Source: Blautia sp. (GTDB lineage: Bacteria > Bacillota > Clostridia > Lachnospirales > Lachnospiraceae). Taken from it: DNA of 62,464 nucleotides. Each line of letters opens with the position of its first letter. Position 1 is the first letter of the stretch. The stretch lies in contig JALEHU010000008.1 of NCBI GenBank assembly GCA_022770365.1, positions 1 through 62,464 on the forward strand, in the 5' to 3' direction. Position numbers and translations under genes: made by a program. This document shows positions 15,918-24,303 of this stretch, piece by piece. The notes under the pieces were generated by a model that was not told the origin of the DNA, ran no database searches, and was given only the letters and a program-made list of their open reading frames with translations.

Positions 15918-16574
15918 ATGATAGGAATTTATGATTATACAGTAGTACTTACATATATCAGTTTTGCATCGGCAGCGGCAGGTATTTTTTGCGCTTCAAC
16001 GATGCACCTGAGGTGGTCTATTTTCTTCCTGGCTTTATCAGGGCTTTGCGATATGTTTGACGGAAAAATCGCACGGACGAAGAAAAACAGGACAGATGAT
16101 GAAAAAAGCTTTGGAATCCAGATTGATTCCCTGTGTGATATAGTCTGCTTCGGGATTCTGCCCATGATCATCTGCTTCAAGCTCGGAATGGATCACATTT
16201 ACAGCATGATCATTCTGACACTGTATGGTCTTGCAGGGCTGATCAGGCTGGCATTTTTTAATGTAATGGAAGCAAAGAGACAGGAATCGACAGAAGTTGC
16301 CAGAAAGTATTATCAGGGACTGCCGATCACATCCATGGCGGTTGTACTTCCGCTTTTATTTCTGGTGTCTCCGCTGTTTCCCACTCATGATATGTTTCTG
16401 GTTGTTCTGCATATCATGGTGGCTTTGGTCGGCATACTGTTTATCACAGATTTTAAATTCCGCAAACCGTCAACAAAGGAAGTATTACTGTTAGTGATAC
16501 TGGTGGCAGCTGCTGTACTGGTGATTCTTTTTATCTGGCGCAGCTGGTGGAGACTGCTGCATTTTTATGAGTAA
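15918..16574 (+). CDS. pssA: CDP-diacylglycerol-serine O-phosphatidyltransferase PssA
   Basis: An integral membrane CDP-alcohol phosphatidyltransferase of 218 residues that makes phosphatidylserine from CDP-diacylglycerol and serine. The catalytic motif is DMFDGKIAR near residue 48 and GIQIDSLCD near 70, fitting D-x2-DG-x2-AR-xn-G-x3-D-x3-D. The spacer between AR and G is 12 residues instead of the common 8. About six hydrophobic segments are present. The ATG at 15918 follows GGGGGAGGG; the frame upstream is not homologous. The product is the substrate of the Psd enzyme encoded about 100 bases downstream. Confidence 0.9.
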   Translation: MIGIYDYTVVLTYISFASAAAGIFCASTMHLRWSIFFLALSGLCDMFDGKIARTKKNRTDDEKSFGIQIDSLCDIVCFGILPMIICFKLGMDHIYSMIILTLYGLAGLIRLAFFNVMEAKRQESTEVARKYYQGLPITSMAVVLPLLFLVSPLFPTHDMFLVVLHIMVALVGILFITDFKFRKPSTKEVLLLVILVAAAVLVILFIWRSWWRLLHFYE

Positions 16575-16679
16575 TGTATCTGTCTGGCGGTCATGAATCA
16601 TTGCATGCAGTCATGCCCTGGTTCCTGGCTGCTGAACAGGAAGCATATAGAAAATTTATAAGAAAACAGGAGGTTGGCA

Positions 16680-17543
16680 ATGCATCTGACAGCAGACCGG
16701 GAAGGAAATATTACAGAAGAGAATTCCCTGCAGGATCGTTTCCTGGAGGTGCTGTATCGCAGCAGAACAGGAAGAATTTTATTAAAGCCATTGGTTTCTC
16801 CCATGATTTCGAAACTGGGGGGAAAGATTCTGGACTCAGGGATGTCCAGGCTGCTGATTCGTCCGTTTATCAGAAGCAATTCTATTGACATGACGGATTA
16901 TGAGGAGAAAAAATACACTTCCTATAATGATTTTTTTAAGAGAAAGCTGGCTCCCTGTGCACGCGTAATTGAGGAAAAACCGGAGATCCTGATCAGTCCC
17001 TGTGACAGCAGGCTGAGTGTTTACAGAATCGAAGAAGGTTTCTCTTTTTTTATCAAGCAAACGCCGTATACGGTGCAGAGCTTGCTGAAGAGCGGCAGAC
17101 TTGCAAAAGCTTATGCCGGCGGATATCTCTGGGTATTCCGCTTGTGTGTGGATGATTACCACAGATATATTTATGTGGATCAGGGAAAAGTATCCGGCAG
17201 CCGCAGGATCCAGGGCGTTTTTCATACCGTCAATCCCGTTGCGAACGACCATTTTCCGATTTACAAAGAAAATACCAGAGAGTATTCCCTGCTCTGCTCC
17301 GAGAATTTTGGAACGATTCTTCAGATGGAGGTAGGAGCCCTTCTTGTGGGAAAGATTGAAAACCGTCCCGGAAACAGGAATGTACACAGAGGAGAAGAAA
17401 AGGGGAATTTTGCGTTTGGAGGATCTACGATCATCCTCATGACTCAGGCAGGAAAAGTTTTACCGGATGAAGATATCCTGAGAAATTCGTCAAAAGGCAT
17501 TGAGACCAGAGTGAAACTTGGAGAACATGTGGGAAGAAAGTGA
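16680..17543 (+). CDS. psd: Phosphatidylserine decarboxylase
   Basis: Converts phosphatidylserine to phosphatidylethanolamine. The 287-residue proenzyme carries the self-cleavage motif GGST, with Ser249 becoming the pyruvoyl group; upstream lie YTSYNDFFKRKL (about residue 78) and DYHRYIYVDQGKV, typical of Psd. The ATG at 16680 has AGGAGG six bases upstream, while a TTG two codons earlier is too close to it. Together with pssA it forms a complete phosphatidylserine-to-PE branch. The stop codon is followed at once by the recQ remnant. Confidence 0.92.
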   Translation: MHLTADREGNITEENSLQDRFLEVLYRSRTGRILLKPLVSPMISKLGGKILDSGMSRLLIRPFIRSNSIDMTDYEEKKYTSYNDFFKRKLAPCARVIEEKPEILISPCDSRLSVYRIEEGFSFFIKQTPYTVQSLLKSGRLAKAYAGGYLWVFRLCVDDYHRYIYVDQGKVSGSRRIQGVFHTVNPVANDHFPIYKENTREYSLLCSENFGTILQMEVGALLVGKIENRPGNRNVHRGEEKGNFAFGGSTIILMTQAGKVLPDEDILRNSSKGIETRVKLGEHVGRK

Positions 17544-17546
17544 GTG

Positions 17547-18230
17547 ATGGATGTGAATCATGGTGATAAATATGAGATTCTGAAGAAATATTTCGGATAT
17601 GATCAGTTCAGAGATGGTCAGGAGATGCTGATCGATCATATTCTTGCAGGTAAGGATGTGCTGGGAATTATGCCTACCGGGGCCGGAAAATCACTTTGTT
17701 ATCAGATTCCGGCACTGATGATGAAGGGAATTACCCTGGTGATCTCACCTCTGATTTCTTTGATGAAGGATCAGGTGAGCAGTCTGAATCAGGCTGGAAT
17801 TTCCGCTGCCTATCTGAACAGTTCTCTGACAATGAATCAGTATTACAAGGCACTTCAGTACGCGTCTCAGGGGCGGTATCATCCGGTAATAAGAGAACTG
17901 GTCCTGGAGAGGGACAGAGAACGCCTGAAAAAAATGACATATTACTGTTTCACTCATGAATGCCTTCGGGAATACATCCTGCGGTATTTCGGGGAATACA
18001 GTTCCAACTACTGCGGAAACTGTTCCAATTGTCTGGAGAACATAAATACGGTAAATACGGAAGGAAATTCCTGGATGAAATCAACAGGACGGGTTTCCCT
18101 GAGTGACACATTTGCAGCGAAAAGAAAATGCGGGAGCATCTGGAAGGATACTTCCGCATTTCTTGTTCATGCACGTTTGTATTTCCCGGGGGTGATTCCT
18201 TTATATTTTTTAAATGTGCGGATAAAATAA
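17547..18230 (+). pseudogene. recQ: RecQ helicase remnant with large internal deletion
   Basis: Residues 1-112 are the N-terminal part of RecQ, including [10 protein letters not shown], Walker [16 protein letters not shown] and [10 protein letters not shown]. The frame then jumps to the RecQ zinc-binding domain (residues 125-168: [26 protein letters not shown]). The DEAD-box motif II, the second helicase domain and the winged-helix/HRDC region are absent, so about 260 residues are missing in the middle and the C terminus is lost. After about 18050 the frame runs on as unrelated sequence into the 3' end of the convergent AraC gene. It cannot be an active helicase. The reading frame is preserved across the deletion. 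Confidence 0.82.
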
Positions 18231-19015
18231 CTGAGATCATTAAATCCATTACGATAGGCGATTTCTGTAATGGAATCGTCCGTCGTGGACAGCTGATAGC
18301 ATGCCTGTTCGATCCGCTGATGGTTCAGGTAATCCATAGGAGTCTGGTGGGTCATTTCTGAAAAAAACCTGCAGAAATATTTGGGTGACATGGACACGGA
18401 GGCAGACAATTGCTGAAGGGTGAGAGGAGCGGCATAGTTGTGCTCGATAAATTCCAGTACCTGTTTCAGCTGCAGAATACGCTTGTAATCCCTGCGTGCC
18501 TTGGTGATGCCGTCCAGATAGTAATGATTACTAAAAACAAGACCGAAAAAGTGGTAAAATTGTCCAAGAACAATCAGCTCATAACCGGGTGCTTTTTTCC
18601 ACATGGCGTCAAAAATGCTGTCCAGAACAGCCTGGATTTCCGGATATTTCTCAGTAAAATGATGATAAATTAAAATATCCTGATGAATTACTTTCTGCAT
18701 ATATCCTGCGCAGACGGAATTGTGTTTCAGAAATACGTTTCCGTCAAAAACAAGGCACTGGTAGACACAGTCAGAGGGAATGCCGCTGTGCAGGATTCCG
18801 CTATGGACAAAAATCACATCTCCCGACATGGCAGTAAAGCTTTTTTCGTCTAAAGTGACAGCAAGAGTGCCTTTGAGAATGCGGATGATCTCGTATTCCA
18901 CATGCCAGTGGTAGGACATGACATAACTCGGGTGCGTATTTTCCACATGGTGGAACTCAAAAGGAAAATCATAAGTCCCTCTTGGCCGGTCTTCATTATG
19001 GTCTAAATCATGCAA
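18167..19015 (-). CDS. AraC-family transcription activator with cupin domain
   Basis: The 282-residue protein has an N-terminal cupin sugar-binding domain (about 20-110, with [14 protein letters not shown]) and two C-terminal AraC helix-turn-helix motifs (about 185-282, ending in [17 protein letters not shown]). This is the RhaS/RhaR-type architecture. Translation starts at a TTG with AAGGAAGGTG upstream. It is divergent from fucI across a 178-base region with face-to-face promoter elements, so fucI is the likely target and fucose or a related sugar the likely ligand; that is inference from position. Confidence 0.88.
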   Translation of the reverse strand: MHDLDHNEDRPRGTYDFPFEFHHVENTHPSYVMSYHWHVEYEIIRILKGTLAVTLDEKSFTAMSGDVIFVHSGILHSGIPSDCVYQCLVFDGNVFLKHNSVCAGYMQKVIHQDILIYHHFTEKYPEIQAVLDSIFDAMWKKAPGYELIVLGQFYHFFGLVFSNHYYLDGITKARRDYKRILQLKQVLEFIEHNYAAPLTLQQLSASVSMSPKYFCRFFSEMTHQTPMDYLNHQRIEQACYQLSTTDDSITEIAYRNGFNDLSYFIRTFKKYKGITPGKYKRA

Positions 19016-19104
19016 AAAAACACCTTCCTTCCTGAAGTTTATAAAAATTTTACAGACATTTTCGTAACATTGCAGAAAAAGTGAATATTGTACTATTTTT
19101 TGCT

Positions 19105-19134
19105 ATTATAACACAAGTAATTTTCTTTTTGCAA
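19105..19134 (-). promoter_or_regulatory. Promoter of the AraC regulator gene
   Basis: Read on the minus strand: TTGCAA, 18 bases, TATAAT. It overlaps the region where the fucI promoter should lie (a TATAAT -10 box at 19138-19143 on the plus strand, with no good -35), so the two promoters face each other. That arrangement fits activator-dependent fucI transcription. Confidence 0.6.
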
Positions 19135-19137
19135 TCG

Positions 19138-19143
19138 TATAAT
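19138..19143 (+). promoter_or_regulatory. Candidate fucI -10 box lacking a -35 match
   Basis: A perfect TATAAT lies 51 bases upstream of the fucI ATG. The sequence 17 bases upstream of it (AAGTAA) does not resemble TTGACA, which is usual for promoters that need an AraC-type activator. Confidence 0.4.
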
Positions 19144-19193
19144 TCAATTATAAAGAAAAGAAGAAAATATAAATAACGGAGGTATTTTTTATC

Positions 19194-20987
19194 ATGGCAG
19201 AAAGCAGATTAATCGGAAGCTACCCAGTAATCGGTATCAGACCAACAATTGACGGACGCCGCGGTGTTCTGAAGGTTCGTGAATCTCTGGAAGAGCAGAC
19301 CATGAACATGGCAAAATCCGCAGCTAAATTATTTGAAGAGAATATCAGATATTCCAATGGCGAGCCTGTAAAAGTTGTTATCGCAGACACCACCATCGGA
19401 CGTGTTGCTGAATCCGCAGCGTGCGCTGATAAATTCAGAAAAGAAGGCGTTGACATTACAGTAACTGTTACTCCTTGCTGGTGCTATGGTTCCGAGACAA
19501 TGGATATGGATCCTCAGACCATCAAAGCTGTATGGGGCTTCAACGGAACAGAAAGACCTGGTGCAGTTTATCTTGCATCCGTTCTTGCTACACATGCACA
19601 GAAAGGTCTTCCGGCATTCGGTATTTACGGACATGATGTTTGTGAAGCAGACGACACAAGTATTCCTGCTGACGTTGAAGAGAAACTTTTAAGATTCGGA
19701 CGTGCAGCAGTTGCAGCAGCTTCCATGAGAGGCAAATCCTATTTACAGATCGGTTCCATCTGTATGGGTATCGGCGGATCCATCATCGATTCCGATTTCA
19801 TTGAGTCTTAACTTGGAATGCGTGTAGAATCTGTTGATGAGGTAGAAATCATTCGTCGTATGACAGAAGGTATCTACGATGAAGCAGAATATCAGAAAGC
19901 TCTTGCATGGGCAAAAGAAAAATGCAAGATCGGTTTCGATAAGAACCCGGCAGAACTGCAGATGTCTGATGAGAAGAAAGAAGAGCAGTTCGAATTTGTA
20001 GTTAAGATGGCAGTTATCATCAAAGACCTTATGAACGGCAACAAGAATCTTCCGGCCGGATGCGAAGAAGAGATGGTTGGACATAATGCTCTTGCTGCTG
20101 GTTTCCAGGGACAGAGACAGTGGACAGACTTCTATCCGAACTGTGATTTCCCGGAAGCTATGCTGAATACTTCCTTTGACTGGAACGGAGCAAGAGAGCC
20201 GTACATTCTGGCAACCGAGAACGACGTACTGAACGGTCTTGGAATGCTCTTTATGAAACTTCTTACCAACCGTGCTCAGATGTTCGCAGATGTTCGTACA
20301 TACTGGAGCCCGGAAGCAGTTAAGAAAGCTACAGGCTATGACCTTGAAGGCGTTGCAAAAGAAAACGGCGGATTTATTCATCTGATCAACTCCGGTGCAT
20401 GCTGTCTTGATGCTAACGGTGCTGCAAAAGATGCTGACGGCAATGGCGTGATGAAACCATGGTATGAAGTAACTCAGGAAGACCAGGATGCAATTATGGA
20501 AAATACTACCTGGAACTTCGCAGACCTTGGATATTTCCGTGGCGGCGGATATTCTTCCAGATTTGAGACAAAAGCAGAAATGCCGGCTACCATGATCCGT
20601 CTGAACCTTGTAAAAGGCCTTGGACCGGTTCTTCAGATTGCAGAAGGCTGGACAGTACATCTTCCGGAAGAAGTTTCTGATAAACTTTGGAAACGTACAG
20701 ACTACACATGGCCATGTACCTGGTTTGCTCCAAGATGTACAGGCGAAGGCGCATTCAAGACTGCTTACGATGTAATGAATAACTGGGGTGCTAACCACGG
20801 CGCAATCTCCTATGGCCACATCGGTGCAGATCTGATCACTATGTGCTCTATGCTTAGAATCCCGGTTTGTATGCACAACGTTCCGGAAGAAAAGATTTTC
20901 CGTCCGGCTGCATGGAATGCATTCGGTATGGATAAAGAAGGCGCAGATTTTAGAGCATGCAAGAATTACGGACCACTTTACAAATAA
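19194..20987 (+). pseudogene. fucI: L-fucose isomerase FucI interrupted by an in-frame TAA
   Basis: The reading frame covers the whole of L-fucose isomerase (597 codons; E. coli FucI has 591) but codon 206 (19809-19811) is TAA. The upstream part (205 residues) ends [10 protein letters not shown], and the same frame resumes [12 protein letters not shown], where the E. coli protein reads DFFESWLGM. A sense codon has therefore become a stop, with no frameshift. The downstream part (ATG at 19818, 389 residues) keeps the metal-site and catalytic regions, including [19 protein letters not shown] and NWGANHG. It has no ribosome site before its ATG. FucI converts L-fucose to L-fuculose. Unless the stop is an error or is suppressed, the enzyme is split. 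GGAGG precedes the first ATG by 11 bases. Confidence 0.88.
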
Positions 20988-21003
20988 TCAGCAAGCGGTT
21001 TAC

Positions 21004-21036
21004 AGGTCCTCCGGAATATCCGGAGGACCTGTTTTG
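21004..21036 (+). terminator. Terminator after fucI
   Basis: AGGTCCTCCGG and CCGGAGGACCT form a perfect 11-base stem with a five-base loop, followed by GTTTTGT. It lies 16 bases after the fucI stop. Confidence 0.88.
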
Positions 21037-21072
21037 TCAAATAGGAAATTCAGAAGAATTTCCTATTTGACA
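21035..21072. repeat. Perfect 17-base palindrome next to the fucI terminator
   Basis: TGTCAAATAGGAAATTC and its exact complement surround an AGAA loop. It directly follows the fucI terminator and has no T run of its own. It may be a second structural element or part of a dispersed palindromic repeat. The rest of the gap up to 21285 shows no gene. Confidence 0.7.
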
Positions 21073-21285
21073 GAACTTATTCCGCCGGAATTATATGATG
21101 AAGGGTTAAAAGGTGTTTTCATTCAGATCTCATTATAGAAAATGTCGAAGTATTTCCTAAAATTTGTAAAAAAAGGGGATTACTATTTTTGCATAGTTGT
21201 GTTAGAATGGTAACAGTATCATGAAATGGCATAATTGAGAAAATAAGCGTAAATTAAAATAAAGAAAAAGATTGAAGGGGAAGTT

Positions 21286-22398
21286 ATGAGAAAATGTGTA
21301 AGAACATTTCTGACTTTGCTGTTTTGTCTTATGCTGACTGTGAATGTCTATGCAGATGAAGCAGGCAAATCTCAGAAGCCGGATATTATAACAGACTATT
21401 ATATGGTTGTGGAATCGCCGGATGGTGGTGTTGATTTTTATGCCGGTGCAAGCTTCGGCAGCACCAGACTGAATAATGCACAGATTCCCAATGGAACAGC
21501 CGTTCATATTGAGGGAGAGAAGACTGATGAGAATCAGCGCGTCTGGGGATATACACAGTATCGCGGAATGTACGGATATGTTCCGGAAGATGATCTCAGA
21601 GTAGTGACCAGATCAGAAGCTATAGAGTCAGAGCTTTATCTGGCAGGTGCAGATAATGTGGATTATAACGCAGATTATGATGTGGAGCCAAGAGATGACG
21701 CAGGCATAGTTTACCTGTATCAGGGTCCCGGTGAGAAATATGGCAGGATTTCAGGAAACAGTGGGGTTCCTGCCGGATCGAAACTTCGTGTTTTTGAAGA
21801 TGCCGAATTAGCAGACGGAAGCCACTGGGCTCAGGTTCGTACGGAAGATGGTACAGAAGGCTGGGTCAATATGAATCTGATGAAGCCATATGGAACCGAA
21901 GACAGTAATGCGGTAAATGGTGAAATTGTTAATATGGAAGCAACAGGCACTGAGGCTGAAACACCAGGTACTGAGGACAGTGAAGCTGAGGAAGCACAGG
22001 AAGGTGATTTTCTGGCTGCCGGAAAGGCAGACCTTACTCCGACTCCTTCTGTCACAGTAACTCCGACTCCTACTGTTGAGCCAACTGCTTCTCCGACACC
22101 AACAGCCGAGCCGACAGAAGAACCGACACCGACTGCTGAGCCGACGGAAGAACCTACTCCGACAGCCAAGCCCACGGAAGAGCCGACACCGACTGCCGAG
22201 CCAACTGAGGAACCGACTCCTGCAGAGGGGGCGGTTAATGAGACAGTAACACCTGCAGCAGAGAGCCAGGAAGTATCTGCCGGTCAGGTATCAAGCGTGT
22301 CAAGCGTAGTGAGAAGTCCATTCTTCTGGATTCTCATTGTGGTAATCGTGGCAGTGATCGTTTTACTGGTATATCACTTTAAAAAGAGAGATAAATAA
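21286..22398 (+). CDS. Secreted SH3-domain protein with Pro/Thr repeat stalk and C-terminal membrane anchor
   Basis: The 370-residue protein has a signal peptide (1-24, cleavage after VYA), two bacterial SH3-like domains (about 45-110 and 140-205, the second with [13 protein letters not shown] and [12 protein letters not shown]), an acidic linker, a stalk of [10 protein letters not shown] decapeptides (about 265-315), and a C-terminal membrane helix (about 345-365) ending HFKKRDK. SH3b domains commonly bind peptidoglycan or cell-wall polymers. No catalytic domain and no LPxTG are present, so it is a membrane-anchored wall-facing protein of unknown role. It is a single gene between terminators at 21004 and 22424, with AAGGGGAAG before the ATG. 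Confidence 0.85.
   Translation: MRKCVRTFLTLLFCLMLTVNVYADEAGKSQKPDIITDYYMVVESPDGGVDFYAGASFGSTRLNNAQIPNGTAVHIEGEKTDENQRVWGYTQYRGMYGYVPEDDLRVVTRSEAIESELYLAGADNVDYNADYDVEPRDDAGIVYLYQGPGEKYGRISGNSGVPAGSKLRVFEDAELADGSHWAQVRTEDGTEGWVNMNLMKPYGTEDSNAVNGEIVNMEATGTEAETPGTEDSEAEEAQEGDFLAAGKADLTPTPSVTVTPTPTVEPTASPTPTAEPTEEPTPTAEPTEEPTPTAKPTEEPTPTAEPTEEPTPAEGAVNETVTPAAESQEVSAGQVSSVSSVVRSPFFWILIVVIVAVIVLLVYHFKKRDK
22081..22220 (+). repeat. 30-bp tandem repeat encoding [10 protein letters not shown] units
   Basis: About four to five copies of a 30-base unit encode the Pro/Thr/Glu stalk of the SH3 protein. Copies beginning at 22111, 22141, 22171 and 22201 are clear; the one at 22081 is degenerate. Copies differ mostly at third codon positions, so the protein repeat is kept while the DNA drifts. 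Confidence 0.85.
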
Positions 22399-22423
22399 GA
22401 ATAAGTAATTTATAAATTACAGC

Positions 22424-22456
22424 GCCCCTGCCGTTATATGACAGCAGGGGCTTTTT
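22424..22456 (+). terminator. Terminator after the SH3 protein gene
   Basis: GCCCCTGC and GCAGGGGC form the stem, enclosing a 12-base loop, and TTTTT follows. Confidence 0.9.
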
Positions 22457-22590
22457 CTGTAATCAGGAAATATTCAGGATGTTTTCATTATAATTCACGC
22501 CTTCCACCTCACTGTTTTCTGCCCTGGAATAATGTTCCGGTGAAAGCTAACGAAGCCAACGAAATCCGAAACAAAATCCCACAAAACGAA

Positions 22591-22634
22591 AGCGCCATTG
22601 CCTCCGCAGAAAAATCTGCCGAACCAATGGCGCT
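22591..22634 (-). terminator. Terminator of fucU (minus strand)
   Basis: AGCGCCATTG (22591-22600) pairs with CAATGGCGCT (22625-22634) around a loop containing CAGA/TCTG. On the minus strand it follows the fucU stop by 24 bases and runs into TTCGTTTTG. The remaining bases between this and the SH3 gene terminator show no gene. Confidence 0.7.
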
Positions 22635-22658
22635 CAAAAACACCCCATATGAAACACC

Positions 22659-23102
22659 TTATCCGTTAATTACAACACCCTTCTGCAGCATAACATTTGC
22701 ATAAAGAGCCTTTTCACTTGTAGAAATAATACAGTAAGCAGTTTTTGCTTCGTCATAGAAAGCAAAACGTTCGATATTGCCGACTGATGCAGCACCACGC
22801 TCATCATGTTTTGCAATAATCTCTTTATAAGTATCCCAGATCGGAGTTTCTACATCATCACCAGGCATAACTTCCATCAGATTAACCGGATGTTCTACAT
22901 ATGTATCCAGCGGGAATAACTGCAGGATTGCATCCAGAATTTCCGGAACACCGTGTCCGTCACAGCGGATCGTGATCGCATTTTTGCCCATGGATTCTAC
23001 CGGGAAATTGCCGTCAGCGATAACAAGACGGTCACTGTGACCCATCTCACATAAAACTTTTAATAATTCAGGGGATAAAATTTCAGGAATTCCTTTTAAC
23101 AT
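22659..23102 (-). CDS. fucU: L-fucose mutarotase FucU (RbsD/FucU family)
   Basis: FucU interconverts the alpha and beta anomers of L-fucose (and, in the wider family, ribose pyranose/furanose) to feed isomerases or kinases. The 147 residues match the family: MLKGIPEILSPELLKVLCEM, GHSDRLVIADGNFP with the catalytic His, and a C-terminal VMLQKGVV. The start at 23102 has AAAGGAG upstream; the open frame extends 77 codons further without homology. It is transcribed away from the aldolase operon, sharing a 315-base control region, so it may be co-regulated with either the broken fucI or that operon. Confidence 0.9.
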   Translation of the reverse strand: MLKGIPEILSPELLKVLCEMGHSDRLVIADGNFPVESMGKNAITIRCDGHGVPEILDAILQLFPLDTYVEHPVNLMEVMPGDDVETPIWDTYKEIIAKHDERGAASVGNIERFAFYDEAKTAYCIISTSEKALYANVMLQKGVVING

Positions 23103-23133
23103 TTTTAGTTCTCCTTTCTTTTCAGCGACTCCG

Positions 23134-23155
23134 GTTATGTCGGATCTGACATAAC
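23134..23155. repeat. Perfect inverted repeat in the fucU leader
   Basis: GTTATGTC and GACATAAC flank a six-base spacer, 32 bases upstream of the fucU start. It is either an operator or a hairpin in the fucU mRNA leader. Confidence 0.6.
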
Positions 23156-23253
23156 TTACGAAACAGAATCTTTTTTTCGCTACTCTATACCATAACTTGA
23201 TTTTTGAGGGAAAGCAAGGCAATATTTTCCGGGAAAAGATGAAATTTTTATGG

Positions 23254-23282
23254 TTGACAGAAGGATGACAATGAGGTAATAT
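23254..23282 (+). promoter_or_regulatory. Promoter of the aldolase-lacI-kinase operon
   Basis: TTGACA (23254-23259), exactly 17 bases, TAATAT (23277-23282). The expected start is at about 23289, which is where the palindromic operator begins. Confidence 0.8.
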
Positions 23283-23288
23283 GAACTC

Positions 23289-23308
23289 AAACTGAAACGT
23301 TTCGGTTT
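23289..23308. promoter_or_regulatory. LacI-family operator palindrome
   Basis: AAACTGAAACGTTTCGGTTT is a 20-base palindrome with one mismatched pair, centred on the CG typical of LacI/GalR operators. It covers the predicted transcription start of the operon that encodes a LacI-type regulator, so autoregulation by that protein (24304-25317) is likely. It is not spaced like a CcpA cre site. Confidence 0.75.
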
Positions 23309-23417
23309 CTGAGACAGCATGGTACGTACACAAAAAATACTGCAGACAGAATTACTGTACTGTACGGTCAGACGTATGGGCAGGCAACAGACACAAACAA
23401 AACAGGAGGAAGAAATT

Positions 23418-24293
23418 ATGCCATTAGTTACATCAAAAGAAATGTTATTAAATGCACAGAAAGGCGGTTATGCAGTTGGTGCGTTCAATGCCGAGAATAT
23501 GGAAATGGTCAAAGCCATTATTCAGGCTGCCGAGGAACTGAAAGCTCCGGTCATGATTCAGACAACTCCATCCACAATTAAATATGGAACTCTGGAAACA
23601 TATTCCGCAATCGTAGCAGCAGAAGCAGCAAAAGCATCTGTTCCGGTTTGTCTGCATCTGGATCACGGCAGCAGCTTTGAACTTGCTATGCAGGCTATGA
23701 AAGCAGGATATACCTCCGTTATGATCGACGGTTCCAAACTGGATCTGGAAGGAAATATGGAAGTAAGCAAAAAAGTAGCGGATGTAGCTGCAGCAATGGA
23801 CATTCCGTGTGAGGCAGAGCTTGGTAAAGTGGGCGGAAAAGAAGATGATCTGGAAGCTGAAGCAGATACTAATACAGATCCGCAGGAAGCAAAAGAATTT
23901 GTTGAACGTACAGGTGTAACCTCTCTTGCAGTTGCAATTGGAACAGCACATGGATTCTATGTTGGAACACCGGTTCTGGACAAAGAACGTCTCAGCGAGA
24001 TCAGAGAAGTAGTAGATATTCCGCTTGTACTTCACGGGGCATCCGGTCTTACGGATGAAGACGTGAGAGACTGTGTAAAACGCGGTATCTGTAAAGTGAA
24101 TTTTGCCACAGAACTTCGTGCTGCATATACAAAAGCAGTCAAAGAACTCCTGGAAGAGAAACCGGATACGATCGATCCGAAAGCATACGGCAAAGCAGGC
24201 ATAGCGGCAGTCAAAGAACTGGTTATGAGCCGCATGAAAGTCTGCGGATGTGACGGAAAACAGAATAATAACAGGCTGTCAGATATGGAGTGA
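23418..24293 (+). CDS. Class II ketose-bisphosphate aldolase (fructose/tagatose type)
   Basis: A 291-residue zinc-dependent aldolase of the Fba/GatY/KbaY family that splits a ketohexose 1,6-bisphosphate into DHAP and glyceraldehyde 3-phosphate. Zinc and catalytic residues are in LHLDHGSS (about residue 80), the AELGKVGG segment, IGTAHGFY, and LHGASGL; NFATELR is the phosphate-site loop. The ATG at 23418 follows AGGAGG. As first gene of a LacI-controlled sugar operon with a PfkB kinase, it more likely serves a dedicated tagatose- or sorbose-type bisphosphate than central glycolysis. Family sequence alone does not separate these substrates. Confidence 0.9.
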   Translation: MPLVTSKEMLLNAQKGGYAVGAFNAENMEMVKAIIQAAEELKAPVMIQTTPSTIKYGTLETYSAIVAAEAAKASVPVCLHLDHGSSFELAMQAMKAGYTSVMIDGSKLDLEGNMEVSKKVADVAAAMDIPCEAELGKVGGKEDDLEAEADTNTDPQEAKEFVERTGVTSLAVAIGTAHGFYVGTPVLDKERLSEIREVVDIPLVLHGASGLTDEDVRDCVKRGICKVNFATELRAAYTKAVKELLEEKPDTIDPKAYGKAGIAAVKELVMSRMKVCGCDGKQNNNRLSDME

Positions 24294-24303
24294 GGTGATT
24301 TTT

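Larger units (their letters stand above)
23103..23417. other. Divergent control region between fucU and the aldolase operon
   Basis: No gene is present here. The region holds a perfect palindrome in the fucU leader (23134-23155), a near-consensus promoter for the aldolase operon (23254-23282) and a 20-base near-perfect palindromic LacI-type operator (23289-23308), followed by an untranslated leader of about 110 bases. Confidence 0.8.

Noticed and set aside
16574-16888. Separate small gene between pssA and psd
   Set aside because: The frame overlaps the start of psd, has no ribosome site and its product is not protein-like.
19809-19818. Programmed frameshift or deliberate two-subunit FucI
   Set aside because: Both halves are in the same frame, so no shift is needed, and the second ATG has no ribosome site; a simple nonsense codon explains the data.
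22081-22220. CRISPR-like or minisatellite array
   Set aside because: The 30-bp units are contiguous, coding and encode a Pro/Thr/Glu stalk; there are no spacers.
22438-22704. Small plus-strand gene between the SH3 gene and fucU
   Set aside because: It spans two terminators and overlaps the end of fucU; no ribosome site or similarity.
23289-23308. CcpA cre site
   Set aside because: The palindrome lacks the TGNAARCG spacing of cre and sits beside a LacI-family gene, so a dedicated operator is the better reading.
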